A stretch of DNA of 7,132 nt. Origin: Mailhella sp. (GTDB lineage: Bacteria > Desulfobacterota > Desulfovibrionia > Desulfovibrionales > Desulfovibrionaceae). The stretch lies in assembly GCA_024404335.1 (NCBI GenBank), contig JAKSQA010000050.1, positions 1-7,132 of the forward strand. The letters are read 5' to 3'. Positions 1-7,132 of this stretch are shown here, piece after piece. How positions within the stretch are numbered: the first letter of the stretch is position 1; each line of letters begins with the position of its first letter. The position numbers were made by a program, and so were the translations under genes. The notes beneath the pieces are model-generated. The model had not been told where the DNA came from and did not search any database. It was given only the letters and a program-made list of their open reading frames with translations.

Positions 1-1217
1 TCGTAGTAGCCGTTGAGGCTGTTGTTCGAGGCGACTCCGCCGGAGACGATCTGGCTGGCATTGCTCATGATGGTATCCTGGGCCTGCCCGCCGGCGGAGA
101 TATGCTGCCCGCCGCCATAGAACGACCCGCCCGAGGCTTTGCCGCCGGATTGGATGTGCATCTCTCCGCCGCTGCCGTATGTATTGAGCAGCAGGGCTCC
201 GGAGGTGGCTATCTGGCTTCCGCTATAAAGCCAGACGCCGCTTGCCGTCGCGCCGGCCATGACATCCTGCTGAGCGTATAGCCCACTGATGCGGATGTCG
301 CTTGTGATGGCGCCGGCGCTGACGGTCTGTCTGCCGCAGAAGTCGATTCTGACACCGGAGGCGTAGGCGCCGCTTTCACGCACCTGGCTGCCGCCGTAGC
401 CACTACTAAAACCCGAGATGGTAGTACTGAAGGCGCTGGCGCCGGCCCGGACATACTGGATGCCGTATATGCTGACTCTATCATTAATAGATGAAGCACC
501 TGCGGAAACGGTCATGGTGCCGCCTGCGATACCGCCTGAATACGAGGAGGCTCCAGATCCGTGGAGTGTGAGCGATCCTCCGTCTACGAAGACATACGAT
601 ACGACTCCGCCGGCTGCGACATCGACTTTGCCGGACTGTATGTTATATCCCGTCTTGAGCTGTCCTCCGCTTGCAATGTATGCGGAAACGTCCGCCATGT
701 AACCGGCGGCCGATACGATGCCGCCCGAATAGACATTGATGTTCACGCCGGAATTTCCGGAGGAGATGAAGGCAGAGGCACCGCTTCCGGAGACGGAGAG
801 TGTGGCGCCTTCGCCGAACTGTGAAACGAAGAGGTATCCTCCTGCGTAGACGCTGGCGACAGTCCCTGTTTCGACAATGTGCTCGGCTCTTGCGGAACCG
901 CTGTTGTACACGGCGATGAAGCCTCCCGACCTGACAGAAGTCATGGGTGCGTAGCCGCCCGAGTAGACGCCCAGCGTTCCACCGGAGCCGACGGAGGTTC
1001 TTGTGGCTGTGCCGCCGCTGGAGACATACAGCCGTCCGCCGCTGGAGATATACGTGTACTGGGTCCTTCCACCGTTGTAGAGGGTCATGCTTCCCCCGCC
1101 GGAAATCCAGCACATCGATGCATAGCCACCGCTGTAGACAGAGATGGAACTATAGGGATAGGCGCTGCCGTAGGAGGAACTTATAACTGTTGAGTAGATT
1201 GAACTGGAAGTTGCCAT
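1..1217 (-). CDS. AIDA-type repeat surface/secreted protein, N-terminal part (runs off left edge)
   Basis: The reading frame opens at 1217 and stays open to the window edge, giving 405 residues without a stop; the C-terminus is outside. The start follows AGGAG with a 7-nt gap. The protein is Gly/Ser/Ala/Tyr/Val-rich with almost no Lys and only two Cys (36 and 294). Between residues 28 and 99, Ser/Asn-Gly-Gly turns fall at 31, 41, 50, 61, 69, 80, 88 and 99, so steps of about 11 and 8 alternate into a 19-residue unit. This is the hallmark of AIDA-type autotransporter passenger repeats, which fold as beta-helices. Repeats continue more loosely to the edge. The N-terminus (MATSSSIYSTVISSS) has no basic or hydrophobic signal segment, and an in-frame TAA at 1257-1259 with no start codon between rules out a longer N-terminus. 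Export by type I secretion or another leaderless route is inference. The family call is firm; function (adhesion, biofilm) is unknown. Its codons (ATA, TAT, AGT, TCA) look more AT-rich than those of htrA or clpB. Confidence 0.8.
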   Translation of the reverse strand, partial: MATSSSIYSTVISSSYGSAYPYSSISVYSGGYASMCWISGGGSMTLYNGGRTQYTYISSGGRLYVSSGGTATRTSVGSGGTLGVYSGGYAPMTSVRSGGFIAVYNSGSARAEHIVETGTVASVYAGGYLFVSQFGEGATLSVSGSGASAFISSGNSGVNINVYSGGIVSAAGYMADVSAYIASGGQLKTGYNIQSGKVDVAAGGVVSYVFVDGGSLTLHGSGASSYSGGIAGGTMTVSAGASSINDRVSIYGIQYVRAGASAFSTTISGFSSGYGGSQVRESGAYASGVRIDFCGRQTVSAGAITSDIRISGLYAQQDVMAGATASGVWLYSGSQIATSGALLLNTYGSGGEMHIQSGGKASGGSFYGGGQHISAGGQAQDTIMSNASQIVSGGVASNNSLNGYY

Positions 1218-1265
1218 GTTGGGGCTCCTGTCGCTTTGGGCGGATAGGCTGATATTTTATATTTA

Positions 1266-1294
1266 ATCATATCCGATATCGGCGCCGTATGCAA
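1266..1294 (-). promoter_or_regulatory. Sigma70-like promoter of the AIDA-repeat gene
   Basis: On the minus strand the -35 box TTGCAT (1289-1294, 3/6) is followed by a 17-nt spacer and the -10 box TATGAT (1266-1271, 5/6). Transcription would start near 1258-1260, giving a leader of about 42 nt before the ATG at 1217. The spacer contains the perfect palindrome CCGATATCGG (1273-1282) overlapping CGGCGCCG (1280-1287), which could be a repressor site between the two boxes. The surroundings are AT-rich, unlike the flanking DNA. Confidence 0.55.
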
Positions 1295-1394
1295 GCGGTG
1301 CCGCATGCGTCAGGCATGGAAGCCGGGCCTGCATGTTCCGTTTCCGGCCGGGTATGTCTGCCCCCCTGGGATATCCTGATGCGTGCAGAACGCC

Positions 1395-1427
1395 GAAGGG
1401 CCCCGCCGGAAACCGGCGGGGCCCTTC
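1395..1427 (-). terminator. Strong hairpin, likely htrA transcript terminator
   Basis: Bases 1395-1409 pair perfectly with 1413-1427 (15 bp, mostly G-C) around a 3-base loop (AAA on the plus strand, TTT on the minus). The hairpin begins 20 bases after the htrA stop codon. In the minus direction it is followed by GGCGTTCTGC, so the usual U-run is poor. It may end transcription inefficiently, act bidirectionally, or mainly protect the 3' end of the mRNA. It separates htrA from the AIDA-repeat gene on the same strand. Confidence 0.7.
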
Positions 1428-1447
1428 ATGACGGAATCGGCAGCGGG

Positions 1448-2860
1448 CTACTTCTTTTCGAGATTCACGGTGACGAAGGAGGTCTGGCCGCGGCGGTTCA
1501 CCTGGAGCATGACGGCGCCGCGGGCCTTGCCGTCGCGCCGGACGATGGAGGAGAGCTCTTCGAGCTTCTCCACGGGGGTGAGGTTCGCCGAGATGATGAC
1601 GTCGCCCTGGCGGAGCCCGGCTTCCTCGGCGGCGCCTCCGCGCAGCACATCGGTCACGAGCAGGCCCTTGACATCCTTGGCTATCTGGAGCGCGCGGGCG
1701 TCATCGGCGGTGAGGGGCTTCAGCTTCAGGCCGAGCTCCACGGTGTCGCCGTCGCCTGAGCCTGCGGCGGATCCGGTATGGCCGGAGCGCTCGCCGAGGG
1801 TCACGGTCGTCTTCACCTCTTCGCCGCCGCGCATGACGACGAGGTCGGCCTTGGAGCCGGCCTTGAGGCCTGCGATGCTGCGGGTAAGCTCCGAAGCGCC
1901 GGTGATGGCCTTGCCGTTGACGCGCACGATGACGTCGCCGGCCTTGAGCCCGGCCCTGGCCGCGGGCTCATCGGGCATGACGGAGCCGATGATCGCGCCC
2001 TTCGTGCCCTTGATGCCGAGGGCCTTCGCCGTGTTCTCGTCAAGGTCCTGTATGGTGACGCCCAGCCAGCCGCGGCTCACCTTCCTGCCTTCGCGGAGGT
2101 CGTCGATGATCTTCGAGGCGAGGTTGCTGGGAATGGCGAAGCCGATGCCCTGGCCGCTGGCGGAGATGGCCGTGTTGATGCCGATCACCTCGCCGCTCAT
2201 GTTGATGAGGGGGCCGCCGCTGTTGCCGGGGTTGATGGAGGCGTCGGTCTGCAGGAAGTTGTCGAAGGGGCCGGCATGGATGTCGCGGCCCTTGGCGCTC
2301 AGGATGCCTGCGGTGACGGTGTTGCTGAAGCCGAGGGGGTTGCCTATGGCGAGCACCCACGCACCCACCTCCATGGCGTCGGAATCGCCGAAGCGGAGCA
2401 CGGGGAGCTTTCTGGGGGCCTCTACCTTGAGGAGGGCGATGTCGGTGTCGGCATCGGTGCCGGGGACCTTGGCCGGAAGGCTCGACGACGTGTCGCCGCC
2501 GAAGTCCACCGTGACCCTGTCGGCGCCTTCGACCACATGGTTGTGGGTGACGATGTAGCCGTCGGCCGAGATGATGAAGCCCGAACCGGGCGCCGTGCTT
2601 CTGCGCTTCTGCGGGGCGCGCTTGCCGCGGCCGCCGCCGAAGGGATTGCCGCCGAAGGGCTCGAAGAAGCGCTCCATGCCGGGGATGTCGAACATGTCCA
2701 TCACGGGGCTGGATACCTCGCGCTCCGTGCTGATGTTGACCACGGCGGGGCCGGCGGTCTTGACGAGGGGGGCGAATTCGGGGAGGGCCGCCTCGGCGGG
2801 AACGGTGAGGAGGGCCGTGGCGGCGACGGCAAGGGCCGCCTGCTTGAGAACTGCTTTCAT
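1448..2860 (-). CDS. htrA: Periplasmic serine endoprotease, HtrA/DegP (Do) family
   Basis: This 470-residue protein has the usual length of Do-type proteases, which degrade or refold misfolded envelope proteins in the periplasm. Residues 1-24 form a Sec signal peptide (basic MKAVLK, hydrophobic core, Ala-Glu-Ala before a likely cleavage site). The trypsin-like domain covers about 30-250 and carries the full triad: His108 in THNHVVEG, Asp140 in DTDIALLKV, and Ser214 in PGNSGGPLIN. A Gly/Phe-rich loop at about 58-80 (FFEPFGGNPFGGG) corresponds to the LA loop region and lacks Cys. PDZ1 spans about 258-357, opening with SRGWLGVTIQ, and PDZ2 about 372-468; a Gly/Ser-rich linker (358-372) joins them. 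The start is set by GGAG 7 bases upstream and by the signal peptide beginning there. It lies 80 bp after the FmdB-like gene on the same strand, so co-transcription is likely. DegP and DegQ paralogues cannot be told apart here. Confidence 0.96.
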   Translation of the reverse strand: MKAVLKQAALAVAATALLTVPAEAALPEFAPLVKTAGPAVVNISTEREVSSPVMDMFDIPGMERFFEPFGGNPFGGGRGKRAPQKRRSTAPGSGFIISADGYIVTHNHVVEGADRVTVDFGGDTSSSLPAKVPGTDADTDIALLKVEAPRKLPVLRFGDSDAMEVGAWVLAIGNPLGFSNTVTAGILSAKGRDIHAGPFDNFLQTDASINPGNSGGPLINMSGEVIGINTAISASGQGIGFAIPSNLASKIIDDLREGRKVSRGWLGVTIQDLDENTAKALGIKGTKGAIIGSVMPDEPAARAGLKAGDVIVRVNGKAITGASELTRSIAGLKAGSKADLVVMRGGEEVKTTVTLGERSGHTGSAAGSGDGDTVELGLKLKPLTADDARALQIAKDVKGLLVTDVLRGGAAEEAGLRQGDVIISANLTPVEKLEELSSIVRRDGKARGAVMLQVNRRGQTSFVTVNLEKK

Positions 2861-2940
2861 GGATAGACTCCGTGCGGGATGGTTGCAGAGGGATCCGCGG
2901 CGTGAAGCCCGCAGAGGGGCTCCGCTGCGGAGAAGGGCGG

Positions 2941-3216
2941 CTACTCGGCCGAACCCTGTCCGGCGCCTCCGCCGCAGGATCCGCAGTTGCCGTGGCAGGG
3001 GCTGTTGCGGTTGAGGCGCTTGTCATTCATCCAGGCGGGTCGGGGCCCGATCTTGTACGGGAAGGCACCTGTCTTCAGCGGGCTGGGGGCCGAGACGAGG
3101 CGGGCCGTGTCGGTCGATCCGCAATGCGTGCACTTCACGGGATCGGTGTCGTCGTCAAAGGCGAGTTCCTCGAAAACGCGGCCGCATGCGGCGCACTGAA
3201 AGTCGAATAGTGGCAT
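2941..3216 (-). CDS. FmdB-family small zinc-ribbon protein
   Basis: This 91-residue protein begins MPLFDFQCAACGRVFEE, the standard opening of the FmdB/CxxC-CxxC putative regulatory family. Two Cys pairs (Cys8/Cys11 and Cys29/Cys32, the latter in KCTHCGS) should form a zinc ribbon over the first 40 residues. The middle (about 41-70) is uncharged to basic. The Gly-rich tail adds a third cluster, Cys74, Cys78 and Cys81, which could bind a second metal or be redox-active. AGGAG lies 8 bases before the ATG. The family was named from a formamidase operon, but its biochemical role is unsettled, so I assign no function. It is the first gene of a probable two-gene transcript with htrA, placing it in an envelope-stress context. 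Confidence 0.88.
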   Translation of the reverse strand: MPLFDFQCAACGRVFEELAFDDDTDPVKCTHCGSTDTARLVSAPSPLKTGAFPYKIGPRPAWMNDKRLNRNSPCHGNCGSCGGGAGQGSAE

Positions 3217-3257
3217 GTTTCATTCTCCTGATATCGGCTGTCGCCGTTGCTGGATGA

Positions 3258-3285
3258 CAGATAAGCACCCTACACCATCTGGCAA
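3258..3285 (-). promoter_or_regulatory. Candidate sigma70-like promoter for fmdB-htrA
   Basis: On the minus strand TTGCCA (3280-3285) and TATCTG (3258-3263) are 16 bases apart. The -35 matches reasonably, while the -10 matches only its first three bases. Initiation would be near 3250, about 35 nt before the fmdB start. It is the best candidate in the 140 bases upstream of the gene but is weak. Confidence 0.3.
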
Positions 3286-3295
3286 GATTAATGCA
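3280..3295 (+). promoter_or_regulatory. Sigma54-like -24/-12 box pointing right
   Basis: TGGCAAG, four bases, then ATGCA matches the sigma54 consensus TGGCACG-N4-TTGCW at 10 of 12 defined positions. The invariant GG (3281-3282) and GC (3293-3294) are at the exact 12-base spacing. Transcription would begin near 3306 in the plus direction, giving a leader of about 465 nt before the J-protein gene, or a separate small RNA. No enhancer site could be identified. A single match of this quality can arise by chance, and the same bases also form the -35 proposed for fmdB. Confidence 0.3.
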
Positions 3296-3341
3296 AAAGC
3301 CCGATTCTGCGCTTCGGAGGCTCCGGTAAGGTTTTGAAAGA

Positions 3342-3362
3342 CTGTTTTATGTGTTAAAACAG
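3342..3362. repeat. Perfect 8-5-8 inverted repeat, operator-like
   Basis: CTGTTTTA (3342-3349) and TAAAACAG (3355-3362) are exact reverse complements around TGTGT. The 21-bp AT-rich dyad stands out from GC-rich surroundings and is not followed by a T-run in either direction, so it looks more like a dimeric regulator site than a terminator. It lies in the divergent region, 126 bp from fmdB and about 410 bp from the J-protein gene. I do not recognise the regulator. The half-site differs from the Rex (TTGTTAA) and HcpR/CRP (TTGTGA) patterns. Confidence 0.5.
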
Positions 3363-3594
3363 ATGGATATGCGTGCCCTGTGCGCGGAAATGCCTTTATG
3401 GGCAGGGGCATGGGCAAATGATTGCTTAATCTTTCCCCGCCGGAAAGCCGGGCGCAAGGTTCGAAGGAAAGCCGCGCATCACGGCGTGCATGCAGGCATG
3501 GCCGCCCGCAGCCCGCGGATAAGGCGGGTTCGCTCCTCCTTTGGATGGGCGGTGCGGAAGGCGGGCCTTTGCCTCCCCTGTGCATCCGTGTCAC

Positions 3595-3606
3595 TATTAT
3601 TATGAT
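3595..3606 (+). promoter_or_regulatory. AT-rich patch with -10-like hexamers, candidate J-protein promoter
   Basis: Overlapping TATTAT (3595-3600 and 3598-3603) and TATGAT (3601-3606) each match TATAAT at 5 of 6 positions, in the only strongly AT-rich patch (3591-3617) of this part of the region. No good -35 lies at the right distance, so a helper-dependent or heat-shock-type promoter is possible. A start near 3612 would give a leader of about 160 nt that includes all hairpins from 3625 to 3767. Confidence 0.3.
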
Positions 3607-3617
3607 TTTAATTTTCA

Positions 3618-3706
3618 GGTAGGTGGGGCGCAAGCCCCTTATGCAATCCCGCTACCCCGCGAAGGGGGCGGGCGGCGCGGACGGCCCTGAAAATTCGCCC
3701 CGGGCC
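3618..3706 (+). other. Multi-hairpin leader segment upstream of the J-protein gene
   Basis: Three hairpins follow one another. GGGGC (3625-3629) pairs with GCCCC (3634-3638) around a GCAA tetraloop. CCCGC plus CCCC (3648-3652, 3655-3658) pair with GGGG plus GCGGG (3664-3667, 3668-3672), with a TA bulge and a GCGAA loop. GGCCC (3683-3687) pairs with GGGCC (3702-3706). GGTAG (3618-3622) can instead pair with CTACC (3652-3656), enclosing the first hairpin and excluding part of the second, so two folds compete. I do not recognise a known riboswitch consensus. Confidence 0.4.
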
Positions 3707-3724
3707 TTGACGAAGCCGAGCCCC

Positions 3725-3767
3725 GACTTATCTCTTGGGGGACGAAAGCGTCAGCAGGAGGAAGGTT
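3725..3767 (+). promoter_or_regulatory. SD-sequestering hairpin, candidate RNA thermometer
   Basis: Bases 3725-3737 pair with 3755-3767 over 13 positions, with a single A-A mismatch (3730/3762) and four G-U wobbles. The helix is capped by an internal loop and an inner GACG/CGTC hairpin (3741-3744 with 3749-3752, loop AAAG). The core is CTCTT (3732-3736) against AGGAG (3756-3760), so the entire Shine-Dalgarno of the J-protein gene is paired while the ATG at 3771 is just outside. A long, wobble-rich, mismatch-bearing helix over the ribosome site is how ROSE-type and similar RNA thermometers look, and the gene is a heat-shock class gene. It is functional only if transcription starts upstream of 3725. 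Confidence 0.5.
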
Positions 3768-3770
3768 CCG

Positions 3771-4682
3771 ATGAGCGTAGCTTACAAGGATTATTACAAG
3801 ATTTTGGGCGTAGAACGCTCCGCCAGCAAAGATGAGATCCATCAGGCGGCAAGGAAGCTCCTCCGGAAGTACCATCCTGACAACCGCGAGAGCGGCAACG
3901 AGGAGAAGTACAAGGAAGTCAACGAGGCCAAGGACGTTCTGGAGGATCCGGCCAAGCGCGACATGTACGACCGCCTCGGCCCGAACTACCGCGACGGCCA
4001 GCAGTTCACGGGCGGGCCGGGATTCGAGGGCTTCAACTTCAATTTCAACGGTGCCGGCGGCGGCATGAACAGCGACTTCTTCGAGGCGCTCTTCGGCCAG
4101 ATGGGCCGCGGCGGCTTCCGCAGAGGCCAGGGGGGCGGCGACCCCTTCGGCGGATTCGGCGGGCAGCGCCGGCGCAGGGGCAGCGATGTGGAGGCCGAGA
4201 TCGGCATCACGCTCGAAGACGCCCGCCACGGCGTCTCCAAGCAGGTCACGCTCACGCAGGGCGGCCGGGCGACGAACCTGCAGGTGAAGATACCCGCCGG
4301 CATGCGCGACGGCGGAAGGCTCAGGCTTTCCGGCAAAGGCAATCCCGGCGATCCGGCAGGCGACCTCTACCTTACCGTGCGCTACATGGCCCACCCCGAC
4401 TTCGAGGCCGACGGGCGCGACGCGACCTGCACGGTCACGCTCCAGCCATGGGAGGCCGTCTTCGGCGCGAAGAAGCGCATCCCCACGCTCGACGGCGATG
4501 TGGAGATGAACATCCCCGCAGGCAGCGGCAGCGGGCGCAGGCTCCGCATCCGCGGGCGCGGTCTCGGCCCGGAATCGGACCGGGGCGACGAATATGTGGA
4601 GATCGCCGTCGCAGTGCCCAGGCCGGAAGACCTGACCGAAGAGCAGATGCGACACTGGAAGGCCCTTGCCGGAATGGAGTAG
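3771..4682 (+). CDS. Class B J-domain co-chaperone (CbpA/DnaJ-like)
   Basis: This 303-residue protein stimulates the ATPase of DnaK (Hsp70) and delivers unfolded substrates to it in the cytoplasm. The J-domain covers about 5-70 (DYYKILGV opening, HPD motif at 35-37, KRDMYDRLG end). A Gly/Phe-rich segment runs from about 79 to 134. Two C-terminal beta-barrel substrate-binding domains follow, at about 137-213 and 214-285. The four CxxCxGxG zinc repeats of true DnaJ are absent, so it belongs to the CbpA class. I start it at the ATG at 3771, which directly precedes the SVAYKDYYKILGV opening and has AGGAGG upstream; the in-frame TTG at 3735 lies before that site and would add 12 unconserved residues. 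It is followed on the same strand by clpB, its functional partner through DnaK. The CbpM modulator gene that often accompanies cbpA is not seen between them. Confidence 0.94.
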   Translation: MSVAYKDYYKILGVERSASKDEIHQAARKLLRKYHPDNRESGNEEKYKEVNEAKDVLEDPAKRDMYDRLGPNYRDGQQFTGGPGFEGFNFNFNGAGGGMNSDFFEALFGQMGRGGFRRGQGGGDPFGGFGGQRRRRGSDVEAEIGITLEDARHGVSKQVTLTQGGRATNLQVKIPAGMRDGGRLRLSGKGNPGDPAGDLYLTVRYMAHPDFEADGRDATCTVTLQPWEAVFGAKKRIPTLDGDVEMNIPAGSGSGRRLRIRGRGLGPESDRGDEYVEIAVAVPRPEDLTEEQMRHWKALAGME

Positions 4683-4691
4683 CCGTTCCGG
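4669..4691 (+). other. Hairpin spanning the J-protein stop codon
   Basis: CCGGAATGG (4669-4677) pairs with CCGTTCCGG (4683-4691) over 9 positions with one G-U wobble; the five-base loop contains the TAG stop. No U-run follows, so it is not a classic terminator. It may stabilise the upstream mRNA or set the ratio of J-protein to ClpB by partial attenuation; both are inferences. Confidence 0.4.
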
Positions 4692-4807
4692 AGGCCATGT
4701 TCCCTGATATTTGGAAGCGGCATGCCCCGTCTGCAGGGGGTCTCCTTCTGCGGCCCGGAAGCAATGTCGGTTCGGAAAGTTTTCCATTTTCATAAAGCAA
4801 TACGATC

Positions 4808-4830
4808 TGCAGGCGCGTAAACGCGCCGCA
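4808..4830 (+). other. Hairpin in the clpB leader
   Basis: GGCGCG (4812-4817) pairs with CGCGCC (4822-4827) around TAAA. The outer TGC (4808-4810) and GCA (4828-4830) extend the stem past one bulged A. It ends 33 bases before the clpB start and lacks a U-run, so it is more likely part of the leader structure than a terminator. No convincing promoter was found in 4683-4863. Confidence 0.45.
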
Positions 4831-4843
4831 CCTTCGCACTCCG

Positions 4844-4863
4844 CATGGAGAAAGGAGGAATCC

Positions 4864-4866
<3 letters not shown>
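4844..4866 (+). promoter_or_regulatory. clpB translation-start hairpin (SD in loop, ATG in stem)
   Basis: CATGGA (4844-4849) is the exact reverse complement of TCCATG (4861-4866), whose last three bases are the clpB start codon. The 11-base loop holds the Shine-Dalgarno AGGAGG (4853-4858), five bases before the ATG. The stem is short, so it would open readily. It could tune clpB translation, perhaps by temperature. Confidence 0.4.

Positions 4867-7132
<2,266 letters not shown>

Larger units (their letters stand above)
3217..3770. other. Divergent intergenic region without a credible gene
   Basis: This 554-bp stretch separates fmdB (leftward) from the J-protein gene (rightward). Short open frames exist on both strands, the longest being a 137-codon one at 3220-3633 minus that begins with TTG. 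None has a ribosome site, domain motif or plausible composition, so I treat the region as non-coding. It holds two promoter-like sites near fmdB, a perfect inverted repeat at 3342-3362, a GC-rich stretch at 3430-3585 with several weak inverted repeats, an AT-rich patch at 3591-3617, and a run of hairpins from 3625 to 3767, annotated separately. An unannotated small RNA in 3306-3590 cannot be excluded. Confidence 0.6.

Noticed and set aside
1..1217. CRISPR array or DNA-level tandem repeat
   Set aside because: The periodicity is at the protein level (about 19 residues); the DNA units diverge and show no identical repeats with unique spacers.
1778..2866. Long plus-strand open frame opposite htrA
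   Set aside because: The htrA frame encodes an intact signal peptide, catalytic triad and two PDZ domains; the opposite frame is low-complexity Ala/Gly/Asp-rich shadow.
3223..3238. GCCGATATC shared (minus strand) by the fmdB leader and the repeat-protein promoter
   Set aside because: Nine shared bases in two places within 7 kb are weak evidence, and the positions relative to the promoters differ.
3220..3633. 137-codon minus-strand frame upstream of fmdB
   Set aside because: It begins with TTG inside a hairpin, lacks a ribosome site, shows no domain features and covers promoter-like and palindromic sequence.
3618..3656. tRNA-like or riboswitch-like fold
   Set aside because: The stem-loops do not form a cloverleaf, there is no T-loop consensus, and no known riboswitch core motif was recognised.
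3707..3734. Promoter-like TTGACG-N16-TATCTC just before the J-protein gene
   Set aside because: The -10 matches poorly, and initiation near 3741 would remove the left arm of the SD-pairing helix. It remains the main competing explanation for that sequence.
3735..3770. In-frame upstream TTG start that would lengthen the J-protein by 12 residues
   Set aside because: The ATG at 3771 has AGGAGG upstream and directly precedes the conserved J-domain opening; the added residues are not conserved and the TTG lies in the SD-masking stem.

Overview
The window looks like chromosomal DNA of a GC-rich Gram-negative bacterium. A sulfate-reducer-type Desulfovibrionaceae (Desulfovibrio, Bilophila or Mailhella-like) is my best guess. 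It rests on the combination of an AIDA-repeat protein without a signal peptide, a Do-type periplasmic protease, and a J-protein/ClpB pair. No rRNA, tRNA or other taxonomic marker is present, so this is an inference.

Left part, minus strand (1-3216). The first 1217 bases hold the N-terminal 405 residues of a Gly/Ser-rich AIDA-type repeat protein that runs off the left edge. It has its own sigma70-like promoter and Shine-Dalgarno site but no signal peptide. Upstream of it, and separated by a perfect 15-bp terminator-like hairpin, are htrA/degP (a complete periplasmic serine protease with two PDZ domains) and a small FmdB-type zinc-ribbon protein. These two lie 80 bp apart and probably form one fmdB-htrA transcript.

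Middle (3217-3770). A 554-bp divergent intergenic region carries no credible gene but a good deal of structure: a weak sigma70-like promoter toward fmdB, a sigma54-like -24/-12 box pointing right, a perfect 8-5-8 inverted repeat, an AT-rich patch with -10-like hexamers, and a series of hairpins. The last hairpin pairs the whole Shine-Dalgarno region of the next gene, in the manner of an RNA thermometer.

Right part, plus strand (3771-7132). A class B J-domain co-chaperone (CbpA/DnaJ-like, 303 aa) is followed after 181 bp by clpB, whose first 756 codons are in the window. The clpB start codon also sits in a short hairpin with its Shine-Dalgarno in the loop.

Together the window places two protein-quality-control modules back to back: an envelope one (FmdB, HtrA) going left and a cytoplasmic disaggregase one (J-protein, ClpB; DnaK must be elsewhere) going right. 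The most interesting observation is the structured, possibly temperature-sensing leader of the J-protein/clpB operon. Whether this is a described family I cannot tell from sequence alone.
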